Of a DNA stretch of 51,475 nt, positions 25,728 through 33,418 are shown piece by piece. Positions within the stretch are counted from its first letter, which is position 1. The number at the start of each line of letters is the position of its first letter. Both the position numbers and the translations under genes were made by a program. The stretch is from Pedosphaera sp. (GTDB lineage: Bacteria; Verrucomicrobiota; Verrucomicrobiia; Limisphaerales; Pedosphaeraceae): positions 1 to 51,475 of the forward strand of contig JAQGPA010000007.1 in NCBI GenBank assembly GCA_028293325.1. Reading direction: 5' to 3'. The notes beneath the pieces are model-generated. The model was not told the origin of the DNA. It ran no database searches and saw nothing but the letters and a program-made list of their open reading frames with translations.

Positions 25728-25781
25728 ATGAAAAGCAAAAACAACAACCATTCCAAAATCGAAGGCAACCCATGTCGCTAG
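25728..25781 (+). CDS. Possible 17-codon leader ORF overlapping the next gene
   Basis: The frame MKSKNNNHSKIEGNPCR ends in a TAG ten bases inside the small membrane protein gene at 25772. The overlap pattern matches that of the short ORF before DUF3309. No homologue is known. Confidence 0.25.
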   Translation: MKSKNNNHSKIEGNPCR

Positions 25782-25969
25782 TATCTGTCGTAATAACCCT
25801 GATTGTCGTCGGAGTGTTGCTCTGGTTGATCAATACTTACATCCCGATGGACGGTAAAATCAAAAAGATCATCAACATCGTCGTGGTCATCGCGGTTGTT
25901 CTGTGGCTGCTGTCCGCCTTCGGCGTCCTCGGCCACACCGGAGACATCCAAGTGCCACACGTTCAATAG
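25772..25969 (+). CDS. Small membrane protein (Thivi_2564 type)
   Basis: A 65-residue protein with two membrane segments: VVITLIVVGVLLWLINTYIP and IINIVVVIAVVLWLLSAFG, joined by MDGKIKK. The pattern NTYIPMDGKIKKIINIVVV is characteristic of the Thivi_2564 family of small membrane proteins, of unknown function. It lies 46 bases before the second DUF3309 gene. Confidence 0.88.
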   Translation: MSLVSVVITLIVVGVLLWLINTYIPMDGKIKKIINIVVVIAVVLWLLSAFGVLGHTGDIQVPHVQ

Positions 25970-26014
25970 AAAACTGTCCTTAACCAATCCGTATAAAATA
26001 GTCGAAAGGTAAAT

Positions 26015-26173
26015 ATGTCTGTTGGAACTATATTATTAATCCTGCTCATTCTGATGTTGATCGGCGCATTCCCCACCTGGCCCCACAGCAAAGGTTGGGG
26101 CTATTATCCGAGCGGCGGCCTGGGCCTGGTGGTCGTCATTCTGGTCATCCTGCTTTTAATGGGCAGAATTTGA
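26015..26173 (+). CDS. DUF3309 small membrane protein, second copy
   Basis: A 52-residue protein with the DUF3309 centre FPTWPHSKGWGYYPSGGLG between two hydrophobic segments. It has the same length as the copy at 22307 and differs at only a few hydrophobic positions. This copy starts with ATG and has GAAAGG upstream. It does not carry the repeated leader element directly before it. Confidence 0.92.
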   Translation: MSVGTILLILLILMLIGAFPTWPHSKGWGYYPSGGLGLVVVILVILLLMGRI

Positions 26174-26310
26174 ACCGGCTGGGTAAACCATCCTAACGCC
26201 CGTATTTGAAGGCGCAGGAACAGCGGCGGCGAAGGCGCCGCCGCTTTTCGCGCCGACTTGTCCAGGACAGCCTGAACAGCTGCCGCCAATATTAAGTATC
26301 GAAAGAGCCG

Positions 26311-26487
26311 ATGCCCTTACTCTCGCTCATCTACCAGAAGATCGTCAGACTCACCCGGCAGGTGTGCCAGCTTCCGCAGGTCGCCGCCATCGCTGTTCGT
26401 CGGCGCCGACAACGGCAGGTTTGGGCGGAAGCCGAAGCCGAAAGGCTCGACCGAATTCGCAATCCATCCAAGTATCTCGGAAAGTGA
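26311..26487 (+). CDS. 58-residue protein ending AERLDRIRNPSKYLGK, copy 1
   Basis: A 58-residue basic protein. It aligns without gaps to the 58-residue protein at 45601: both start M-x-LL-x-x-IYQ-x-IV, contain AAIAV-x-RRRQ, and share AEAEAERLDRIRNPSKYLGK exactly. The N-terminal part could be an amphipathic helix lying on a membrane. No known family is recognised. The equal length of the two copies fixes both start codons. It lies between the second DUF3309 gene and leader element copy 4. Confidence 0.75.
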   Translation: MPLLSLIYQKIVRLTRQVCQLPQVAAIAVRRRRQRQVWAEAEAERLDRIRNPSKYLGK

Positions 26488-26635
26488 TTCGGCAATCCGC
26501 ACTGAGATTCAAGGAGCCAGTGCATTTTCCTCCACGCAGTCGCTCACCCCTTCTCCCCGCTTCCTGGCTTGAGATTATCCTTCGCGTCGAATGACGCGCC
26601 TGTTTTTGGGGAACTTGTGTCCGGCGCAGCGGCCT

Positions 26636-26685
26636 CATAGCTGGCAGCTATGAGCGCGATGCCAACAAGGTATTGGCCGGCTTTC
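26636..26685 (+). promoter_or_regulatory. Repeated leader element, copy 4
   Basis: Hairpin 1 reads CATAGCT-GGC-AGCTATG. Compared with copy 1 the loop-closing C-G pair has become T-A, so the stem is kept by a double change. Hairpin 2 is unchanged. It lies 137 bases before the OM barrel gene at 26823. The M-S-A-M-P-T-R-Y-W-P frame (26650-26826) runs 58 codons and its TGA overlaps the ATG of that gene. The whole leader is homologous to that after copy 5. Confidence 0.82.
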
Positions 26686-26822
26686 TCTCCATCACGGAAT
26701 ATGTCCACCATGAATTCGACTCTTCATCCCACGGTGACTGAATCTCCGTCCCGCCCGGGGCGCGCCGGAGAAACAGGATCGCGGATGGCGGAGTTGAATG
26801 CCGGATACAAACAATCGGAGAA

Positions 26823-27380
26823 ATGAAAACTAAAATGATGAAAAACAAAATACTAATCGGAGGAACCGTCCTGATGCTGGCCGCAATGTCAGCCTTGGGA
26901 GCGGAAAACACGGATAACACGGATAACAACCAGGGCGGCTATTACCAGGCCAACGAACTGTCCGCGGACGTGTTCGGGACTGCTTCAATCGGGAAATACA
27001 CGATTGATCATTTGTCCAATGCGCGCGTCCGGCATAACACCCGAATGGGCGCCGGACTGGGGCTCAGTTATTTCCTGACCCGCAACATCGGCATTGGCGC
27101 CGATGCCTATTCGGAAAACCTCAGCGGAGCCTTTGTCGATAGCCTTTCGGGCAATTTGATTCTGCGGCTCCCGCTCGGTCAAAGCGGATTCGCTCCCTAC
27201 GCCTTTGCGGGCGGCGGTCACCAGTTCGATCTGGCCAGAGTGTGGTTCGGCCAGGCTGGCGGCGGGCTGGAATTCCGTTTCACCCATAACGTGGGTATCT
27301 TCGTGGACGGCCGCTGGGTCCTGCCAAACGAAACGAAGTATTACGGTGTCGCCCGATTCGGCATGCGGTTCACTTTTTAA
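26823..27380 (+). CDS. Outer-membrane beta-barrel protein
   Basis: A 185-residue exported protein. It has a signal peptide (ILIGGTVLMLAAMSALGA) followed by alternating polar/hydrophobic strands and a C-terminal aromatic residue (GMRFTF), as needed for barrel assembly. The size suits an eight-stranded barrel of the OmpA/OmpX-like type. A short TDNTDNNQGG linker follows the cleavage site. Another ATG 15 bases downstream (MKNKIL) aligns with the lipoproteins at 27736 and 36051 and could be the real start; the first ATG has GGAG upstream. It is the first gene after leader element 4. Confidence 0.8.
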   Translation: MKTKMMKNKILIGGTVLMLAAMSALGAENTDNTDNNQGGYYQANELSADVFGTASIGKYTIDHLSNARVRHNTRMGAGLGLSYFLTRNIGIGADAYSENLSGAFVDSLSGNLILRLPLGQSGFAPYAFAGGGHQFDLARVWFGQAGGGLEFRFTHNVGIFVDGRWVLPNETKYYGVARFGMRFTF

Positions 27381-27409
27381 TTAAAGTTCCAATCACCGCG
27401 CCTTTAATC

Positions 27410-27434
27410 ATCACCGGGGAGATCCCCCGGTGAT
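27410..27434. terminator. Strong hairpin after the OM barrel gene
   Basis: ATCACCGGGG and CCCCGGTGAT form a perfect 10-bp stem with a 5-base loop, 30 bases after the barrel stop codon. There is no T-run, so an intrinsic terminator is not certain; it could equally protect the mRNA 3' end. Confidence 0.5.
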
Positions 27435-27466
27435 GAGGGCCGGCCCAAACATCAGCTCGGCTCGCC

Positions 27467-27679
27467 ATGATAAAGTCAGAAACACAGAACAAAAGGAACA
27501 CCCTGGCCTCGCTGGCCATTTTGTATCCGGAGGCCTTCGCCATGACCGCCGCTTGCAACTCCCGCTCCGGTCTGGGGCTGCGGTGTTGGGCGCTGGCTGG
27601 TTTGAACCCTGCCCGCACCGGCGCGGGTCAGTCGCCGGAAGACATCCGCCAACAATTTACAAATCTCCTGACGGCATAG
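27467..27679 (+). CDS. Doubtful 70-residue protein
   Basis: An open frame with a basic start (KSETQNKRN), a weakly hydrophobic stretch (TLASLAILYPEAFAMTAAC) and a polar end (SPEDIRQQFTNLLTA). It may be a damaged small lipoprotein, since the hydrophobic stretch ends in Ala-Ala-Cys. There is no clear ribosome site and no recognised family. Confidence 0.3.
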   Translation: MIKSETQNKRNTLASLAILYPEAFAMTAACNSRSGLGLRCWALAGLNPARTGAGQSPEDIRQQFTNLLTA

Positions 27680-27735
27680 TTCCGTCAAATCGGTAAACGC
27701 AACCATAAAAACGAAACACAACTGAATAAACCATT

Positions 27736-28182
27736 ATGAAAAACAAAATATTAGCCGTCACGTTCCTCTCCGTCGCCGCCTTCGCGGTGGGCTGCTCCAA
27801 GGAGCCGACCGCCTCCCAGCAACTGGACAAGGTCCAAACCGAAACCAAGGAAGCCGCGCAGGACATGAAGGAATATACCTACGCGCAGAAGGCCGAATTC
27901 GTCAAAGCCATGCAGGCCCAGTTGACCGCCTTGGACCAGGACATGGACAAGCTCTCAGCCAAGATTGACGCCTCCAGCGACGCGGTCAAAGCCGAAGCCA
28001 AGCCCAAGCTGCAAGCCCTGCGCGAACAGGAAGCCCAGTTGAACAAGCAACTGGACAGCGCCAAGGACGCCACCGAGTCCACCTGGGACAGTGTCAAGGC
28101 CGGCACCAAGAAGGCGTACGCCTCGTTGGCCGATGGCTTCAAGCAGGCGCGCCAGTGGGTGAGCGATAAAATCGCGCCTTAA
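27736..28182 (+). CDS. Coiled-coil lipoprotein, copy 1
   Basis: A 148-residue lipoprotein (lipobox AFAVGC) whose mature part is almost wholly helical: LDKVQTETKEAAQDMKEYTY, LTALDQDMDKLSAKIDASSD, LREQEAQLNKQLDSAKD, ending with YASLADGFKQARQWVSDKIAP. It resembles apolipoprotein-like or LEA-like stress helices; attachment to the inner or outer membrane is expected. A paralogue at 36051 differs at only 7 of 148 residues, and about 45 bases after the stop are also shared, so the duplication is recent. Function is unknown. Confidence 0.85.
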   Translation: MKNKILAVTFLSVAAFAVGCSKEPTASQQLDKVQTETKEAAQDMKEYTYAQKAEFVKAMQAQLTALDQDMDKLSAKIDASSDAVKAEAKPKLQALREQEAQLNKQLDSAKDATESTWDSVKAGTKKAYASLADGFKQARQWVSDKIAP

Positions 28183-28224
28183 GGCCCCGCGTCCATCAAT
28201 CCCTAACCACCAAACGAGAATTCC

Positions 28225-28683
28225 ATGAACAAAACAAAACACTCGAAAATCGGATTCGTATTCGGCGCGGCGCTTTTAAGCGCGCTGACCGGATGCGTCG
28301 GCTACGTGGACGGACCGCGTCACTCGGGAGTGTATGTACAGCCCCCGGCGGTGTACGTGCAAAACGACGTCGTGGTGCAGGATGACTACGTGTATTACCC
28401 CGGTTACCAGGTCTATTACAGCGGCAGCCGGCGCCAATACGTGTATCTGGAAGGAAGTGCCTGGGTATCGCGGCCAACGCCGCCCCGCGTGTCGGTTGAC
28501 GTTTTGTTTGCCTCGCCGTCGGTGAGGATGGACTTCCACGACGCTCCGTCGGCGCATCATGCGACGATGGTCCGAACGTATCCGCGTAATTGGGCGCCGC
28601 CCGGCTGGAATCACGGCAATGGAAATGGCAACAAGGAAGAACGCAAAGAGGAACAGAAACAAGATCACAAGAAAGACAAATAA
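28225..28683 (+). CDS. Lipoprotein with Tyr/Val-rich domain
   Basis: A 152-residue lipoprotein (LLSALTGC). A Tyr/Val-rich segment (GVYVQPPAVYVQNDVVVQDD, then YVYYPGYQVYYSGSRRQYVY) is followed by a short folded part and a very polar Lys/Glu/Gln tail. The segment resembles the YXVP-type repeats in the proteins at 29026 and 30220 and in many small bacterial envelope lipoproteins. It starts 42 bases after the coiled-coil lipoprotein and is 2 bases before the next gene, so an operon is likely. Confidence 0.75.
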   Translation: MNKTKHSKIGFVFGAALLSALTGCVGYVDGPRHSGVYVQPPAVYVQNDVVVQDDYVYYPGYQVYYSGSRRQYVYLEGSAWVSRPTPPRVSVDVLFASPSVRMDFHDAPSAHHATMVRTYPRNWAPPGWNHGNGNGNKEERKEEQKQDHKKDK

Positions 28684-28685
28684 CC

Positions 28686-29033
28686 ATGAACCAGAAAAAC
28701 TTTTTCAAAACGGGCGGTCCAGCCAAGGGCTTGGCCGCAAAATGGAATTGTACGAATATAACCAAGCAGTTGGCCGGCAAATTGGGCCTCGGGTTGTGCA
28801 CGGCGCTGTTCCTGGCACAGACCGGCTGCGGTCTGCCCGGCCTGCCCGGCCTGCCCGGATTGCCAGGTCCGCCCGGCCTACCCGGACCAGGTCGGGGAGA
28901 ATTGCCGACGCCTACCCGGGTGGCTTCAGCCAACGCGGCGGGTGAATCTCTGAACCAACATTACTCTCCGCAAATTGTCCAGAATGACAAGTCAGTGAAC
29001 GCAACAACCACAGGAGCAGAATTCCATGAATAA
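28686..29033 (+). CDS. Small lipoprotein with collagen-like Gly-X-Y tract
   Basis: A 115-residue protein with a long basic N-region, then LGLGLCTALFLAQTGC as lipobox. Directly after the Cys comes GLPGLPGLPGLPGPPGLPG, a short collagen-like tract of seven triplets, followed by a polar tail. Such a short tract could drive trimer formation or act as a flexible stalk. The reading overlaps the next gene by 8 bases. No family is assigned. Confidence 0.65.
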   Translation: MNQKNFFKTGGPAKGLAAKWNCTNITKQLAGKLGLGLCTALFLAQTGCGLPGLPGLPGLPGPPGLPGPGRGELPTPTRVASANAAGESLNQHYSPQIVQNDKSVNATTTGAEFHE

Positions 29034-30174
29034 AACCAAACGTCTCGCCGCCAATCTCGGATTCATACTGTGCTGTGCGCTGTTGGGGCACTCAACGTAC
29101 GGACAACCCTCACTGTCGGTCGGAGTAAGTGTGCCGCTGCCCTCGGTGGAGATCCGCACCGAGAGCGACTTTTATGAACCGCTCGCCCCACAAGGGGAAT
29201 GGGTGGTGGTTGGCTCCTATGGCCGCTGCTGGCGACCGCACCATGTGGCTCGTGATTGGCGCCCTTACTGCAACGGCAACTGGGAGCGCACCGACGCCGG
29301 TTGGTATTGGGTCAGCGATGAACCGTGGGCTTGGGCCACGTATCATTACGGTCGCTGGGATTTCACCGATGAATATGGCTGGTATTGGGTGCCGCAGACG
29401 CAATGGGCGCCGGCTTGGGTTTCCTGGCACGAAGGCGGCGGCTATGTCGGCTGGGCGCCGTTGCAACCGTCGGTGAGGATTTCGGTAAATGGTTTTGTGG
29501 GCTTTGACCAGGCACGCATCTCGCCACGGGCGTTTGTTTTTGTTCCGCAGGGCCGGTTCCTGGACCCCATCCGCCCGACCATGGTGGTTGCCAATAATAC
29601 CACCATCATCAGCCGGACCGTCAACATCACGAACACGAAGATTGTCAACAACACCGTGATCAACGAAGGTCCGGCCACCGCAGTCATCGAAAAAGCAAGC
29701 GGGCACAAGGTCCAGGCGGTCGCCGTTCAGGAACTGCGCCATAAGGAGGAAGCCGTCGTGGTCGCGAAACAAAGAACGCCGGCCGCAATCAGCGAAAAAA
29801 AAGTGCAGACACCGGTTCCTAGCGAGGTTCAACCCCGCGCAAAGGATATCGCTGCTCCGCCCGAGCGCCTGCAGCCTGCGAAACCCGCCGTCATCACGCC
29901 GGATCCGGCAGCAGCAGCTCCGAAAAATCACGAAGTGCAAAGTGAGCCACACAAGGCCATTCCCGCCGCGCCCGAATTCAAGCCTGCGCCCAGACCTGAA
30001 GTGAATCATCCCCCGGTGATCAGGGCACCAGCCCAGCCGAAGGTTAAGCAACAGGAAAGGCCGGCTTCCCCATCGCAAAAGCAAGAGCAGCAACCGGCCG
30101 AGGATAAACCGCCCGGCAATGAAAGAAATGGAGCGGAACCGGGCCAAGGTCACGATAAAGGTCCCAAAGAATAG
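29026..30174 (+). CDS. DUF6600-type exported protein, copy 1
   Basis: A 382-residue exported protein with a signal peptide (LGFILCCALLGHSTYG). Residues about 40-150 hold a Trp/Tyr-rich domain (DFYEPLAPQGEWVVVGSYGR, GWYWVSDEPWAWATYHYGRW, WVPQTQWAPAWVSWHEGGGY) typical of the DUF6600 group. A region rich in Asn-Thr-Thr-Ile (VNITNTKIVNNTVINEG) follows, then a Pro/Lys/Gln-rich tail that is probably disordered. The family is probably an envelope protein of unknown role. An AGGAG site lies 9 bases before the start. A paralogue follows at 30220. Confidence 0.82.
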   Translation: MNKTKRLAANLGFILCCALLGHSTYGQPSLSVGVSVPLPSVEIRTESDFYEPLAPQGEWVVVGSYGRCWRPHHVARDWRPYCNGNWERTDAGWYWVSDEPWAWATYHYGRWDFTDEYGWYWVPQTQWAPAWVSWHEGGGYVGWAPLQPSVRISVNGFVGFDQARISPRAFVFVPQGRFLDPIRPTMVVANNTTIISRTVNITNTKIVNNTVINEGPATAVIEKASGHKVQAVAVQELRHKEEAVVVAKQRTPAAISEKKVQTPVPSEVQPRAKDIAAPPERLQPAKPAVITPDPAAAAPKNHEVQSEPHKAIPAAPEFKPAPRPEVNHPPVIRAPAQPKVKQQERPASPSQKQEQQPAEDKPPGNERNGAEPGQGHDKGPKE

Positions 30175-30219
30175 CGAGCGCGAGTTGAGCCGGAGCCACA
30201 GTTGCAGAAGGGCGACATT

Positions 30220-31824
30220 ATGAGGGTTTTTAAAAGCTTAGGCGGTAAACTCGGATTGGTATTATGCGGGGCGCTGACTGGCTGCACCACTTATGTGGAG
30301 CAGCCGCAGTCGCGCGAAGTCTATGTCCAGCCCGCACCCGTCTATGTGCAACCACCGCCGCGCGAAGTGTATGTGCCGCCGGCACCCGTTTATGTGCCAC
30401 CCGCAACGATACAAGTGGAGCCGCCGGCCGCCTCGCTTGAGGTGGTGATTCGCACGGAAGACGACTTTTACGAACCACTGAGCGCGTACGGGCGATGGGA
30501 AATGGTTGAAGGGCACGGACGTTGTTGGATTCCTGATCGCGTTGACCGTGATTGGCGTCCCTATTGCAACGGTCATTGGGAGCGCACCGAAGCCGGTTGG
30601 TATTGGGCGAGCGATGAACCGTGGGCTTGGGCCACGTATCATTATGGCCGCTGGGACTTGAGCCCGCGATTGGGCTGGTATTGGGTGCCGCAGACGCAAT
30701 GGGCGCCGGCCTGGGTTTCCTGGCACGAAGGTGGCGGCTATGTCGGTTGGGCGCCGTTGCAGCCAGCCGCGAGATTTTCGGCCGGTGGTTCTGTGACCGT
30801 GAATGTGGCACTCATCGCACCGCGAGCGTTTGTTTTTGTTGAGCCGCGGCGCTTCCTGCAACCGGTCAGTCCCACAACTGTCATCGTCAATAATACCACC
30901 ATCATCAACCAAACCGTGAACATCACGAACATCAAGGTCGTGAACAACACCGTAATCAATGAAGGTCCTCGCACCCAGGTCATTGAGCAGGCCAGCGGCC
31001 AGCAGGTTCGGGCCGTCCCGGTGCACGAACTGCGCCGCCAACAGGAATCCGAAGTTGTCACGCGCCAACGGATGGCGTCACCGGGTCGTGAGAAAAACGA
31101 AAGCCCGGTTCAGACTCCCGTTCACAACGAAGCGGGACCGCGCGAAACAAAAGCTCAGGTGAACGAACAACAAAGGGCGCTGGAAGCCGAAGCCGCAGCG
31201 CAGGCGCAAATGCGGCGGAACGCCCAGGACGCCAAGCGGGCAACGCAGGCGGAATCGCGGCGACAAGCGAATGAAGCGGGGGCGAAAGCCCAGGCAGACG
31301 CGCAAGCGAGAACTGGAGAGTTGGAAAATCAAACCCGGCTGGAATCACAACAGCGCGCGAAGGCGGCGGCTGAGGCAAAGGCACAGGCGGATACGCAACG
31401 AAACGCCAGAGAAGCGGTAAGAATGCCGCCACAGGAGCCGCAACAACGCGGCAAAGGGTTGGAAAAGAAGGCCCAGCCAGACGCGCAACCGAAGGCCGGA
31501 GAGTTGGAAAATCAAACCCGGTTGGAATCACAACGGCGTGCGCAGGAGGCCGAGGTGAAAGCGCAAGCAGAGGCGCAAAGAAAAGCCGCGGAAACGACGA
31601 AGACTGCCCGACCGGATCCGCAAGCGCCCGTCAAAGAACCGCAGCCCAATGCTCGCGGCATTTCGGGAGCGCGCCTCCAGCGCGAGCAGATGGCAAGGGA
31701 ACAAGACGCAACCAACCGGGTGAAACAAGCGCAGCAAAAGAAGAATAAATTTCCCCAACCGCCGGAAAAACCGGTTGTCGTTCCACCGCCAGGGTCCGGG
31801 AGCAGTCCCGAGAAGAATAATTGA
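30220..31824 (+). CDS. DUF6600-type lipoprotein, copy 2, with TolA-like tail
   Basis: A 534-residue lipoprotein (LCGALTGC). A short run of VYVQPAP/VYVPPAP repeats precedes the Trp/Tyr-rich DUF6600 domain, which is nearly identical to that of the previous gene. After VNNTVINEG the C-terminal 240 residues are Ala/Gln/Lys/Arg/Glu-rich (QAQMRRNAQDAKRATQAESR and similar) and should form a long helix or coiled coil like the stalk of TolA. It could span the periplasm. The start is the ATG before the signal; a TTG 18 bases upstream is less likely. It ends the run of envelope genes begun at 26823. Confidence 0.82.
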   Translation: MRVFKSLGGKLGLVLCGALTGCTTYVEQPQSREVYVQPAPVYVQPPPREVYVPPAPVYVPPATIQVEPPAASLEVVIRTEDDFYEPLSAYGRWEMVEGHGRCWIPDRVDRDWRPYCNGHWERTEAGWYWASDEPWAWATYHYGRWDLSPRLGWYWVPQTQWAPAWVSWHEGGGYVGWAPLQPAARFSAGGSVTVNVALIAPRAFVFVEPRRFLQPVSPTTVIVNNTTIINQTVNITNIKVVNNTVINEGPRTQVIEQASGQQVRAVPVHELRRQQESEVVTRQRMASPGREKNESPVQTPVHNEAGPRETKAQVNEQQRALEAEAAAQAQMRRNAQDAKRATQAESRRQANEAGAKAQADAQARTGELENQTRLESQQRAKAAAEAKAQADTQRNAREAVRMPPQEPQQRGKGLEKKAQPDAQPKAGELENQTRLESQRRAQEAEVKAQAEAQRKAAETTKTARPDPQAPVKEPQPNARGISGARLQREQMAREQDATNRVKQAQQKKNKFPQPPEKPVVVPPPGSGSSPEKNN

Positions 31825-31892
31825 TCGATGCCGAAGTAAATGCCAAACGGCAGAAGTAGTGAATTTTCTCCACGCGGACGCATGTCCGCCGG

Positions 31893-31935
31893 CACCGGCA
31901 ACGGAATATCCGGGCGAAGGCCGAAGCCGACCACT
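31893..31935 (+). pseudogene. Possible decayed third copy of the 58-residue protein gene
   Basis: The bases around GGGCGAAGGCCGAAGCCGA match the DNA for the middle of the proteins at 26311 and 45601 (the RRRQ and AEAEAE region), but the frame is broken and the conserved RLDRIRNPSKYLGK end is absent. The match is short, so chance similarity is possible. Confidence 0.3.
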
Positions 31936-31952
31936 AAGCCAGGCGGTTAAAA

Positions 31953-33407
31953 CTATTCCATCGCCGCCAGCACGTCATCGAGCGGCAGCGTGGCGAACGT
32001 GGTGGCGTAGTCAGACATGGCGTAGGGGATGATGAGTTGCCGGCCATGCAGGAAACTGCCGCAGGAGTAAACAACATTAGGCACGTAGCCTTCACGTTCG
32101 TTTTCGTTGGGCGTGATGAGCGGTTCGCGCAGGCGGCCAATCACTTTGGTGGGGTCGGCCAGATCCAGCAAAAACGCGCCGATACAATACTTCCGCAACG
32201 CCCCCACACCATGGCTGATTACCAGCCAGCCCGCTTCCGTTTCGATCGGCGAGCCACAGTTGCCCATTTGGATAAATTCCCAGGGGAACTTTGGCTGCAA
32301 GAGGAGTTGCGCCGTGTGCCAGAAGTGCAAATGGTCAGAAAACATCACGTAAATATTCTCGTAATCCTGCCGGCCGAGCATGGCATACTGGCCGTTGATT
32401 TTTCGCGGGAAGAGCGCCATGCCTTTATTCTGCACCGCCGGGCCGTTCAGCGTGATGAATTTGAAATGCAGAAAGTCGGGCGTCTCGATGAATTGCGGCA
32501 GGATCATTCGGCCGTCGTAAGCGGTATAAGTCGCGTAATAAGTCTGCGTGCCATCGTCGTTGTGAAACAGCACAAACCGGGCATCTTCGATGCCGTTTCT
32601 TTGCGCGGGTGTGGTGGGAAACAAAACCCGTTCGGACAAACGCGAATCGGCGGCAAACTGGACTTCGTAATTGGATTGGGCGAACGTCAGGATATTGTTG
32701 GCGACCGCGACGGCTGCCTGGTCGCAAGCCTGGAATTGGGTTGCTGCGTGATCGGCGTGCGCGCGCAATTCATCCAGCGTGAATGAATCGCCCAGGCCCT
32801 CAAGCACTTTCCGGCTGGAATCGCCCGCCAACCCGAGCTCCTGGAGCTTTCGCTCGAACAGCTCCTTTTCGTACGACACGCAGGGCATTTGTTCGGGCTC
32901 CAGGCAGTAGCGCGTGGGCGCATTGATCTTGATGTTGTTCCCGGCATCGAGAAATCCCGTGCGAAAGGTGATCGAGGAAATATGGCCTTCGCCCGTGGCC
33001 CGCAGGCTCAGGATGAAACGCAGGGTATCGGGCGGCAAATCCGACTGGTCGGGATGCGGGACGATGGAGGGGTTGAACAACGCGGCGGCTTCGAGCGAAT
33101 ACTCATGACTGAAATGCGCGCCCAACAGCAACTGACGTTCTTCGGAGATTTTCCTGCCCGCGGGCAAACAATGGCGAACCTGTTCAAACCGCCGTTGGAG
33201 GAACTCGCGGGTTTTCGCGTGACGTTCGCTGAATTCGGCCCGCACCTGTTCCCACAAAGCATGGACTTCGCTTTCGGGCAGAGCCAGAACTTGGGCGCAA
33301 ATCTTGCAGGCGCGCTCATCATTCACGAGCAGGAAAGGGCGGAGCAGCACGCGCGTACGATCGGGCTGCAAGATGACATTGGTGCGTTGGACAGTGGTGG
33401 TTTTCAA
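31953..33407 (-). CDS. GH130-like glycoside phosphorylase/hydrolase
   Basis: A 484-residue protein of the GH130/COG2152 type. It has a five-bladed-propeller-like pattern and motifs GIEDARFVLF, YATYTAYDGR, NKGMALFPRKINGQYAMLGR, MGNCGSPIETEAGWLVISHG and ENEREGYVPNVVYSCG. GH130 enzymes act on beta-mannosides, usually by phosphorolysis. The first 180 residues are an extra helical domain. No ATG fits: homology begins at LKTTTVQRTN, so the start is taken as a TTG 11 bases after the glycosyltransferase stop, implying translational coupling. The longer open frame upstream overlaps that gene. Confidence 0.82.
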   Translation of the reverse strand: MKTTTVQRTNVILQPDRTRVLLRPFLLVNDERACKICAQVLALPESEVHALWEQVRAEFSERHAKTREFLQRRFEQVRHCLPAGRKISEERQLLLGAHFSHEYSLEAAALFNPSIVPHPDQSDLPPDTLRFILSLRATGEGHISSITFRTGFLDAGNNIKINAPTRYCLEPEQMPCVSYEKELFERKLQELGLAGDSSRKVLEGLGDSFTLDELRAHADHAATQFQACDQAAVAVANNILTFAQSNYEVQFAADSRLSERVLFPTTPAQRNGIEDARFVLFHNDDGTQTYYATYTAYDGRMILPQFIETPDFLHFKFITLNGPAVQNKGMALFPRKINGQYAMLGRQDYENIYVMFSDHLHFWHTAQLLLQPKFPWEFIQMGNCGSPIETEAGWLVISHGVGALRKYCIGAFLLDLADPTKVIGRLREPLITPNENEREGYVPNVVYSCGSFLHGRQLIIPYAMSDYATTFATLPLDDVLAAME

Positions 33408-33418
33408 AACAAATGCGG

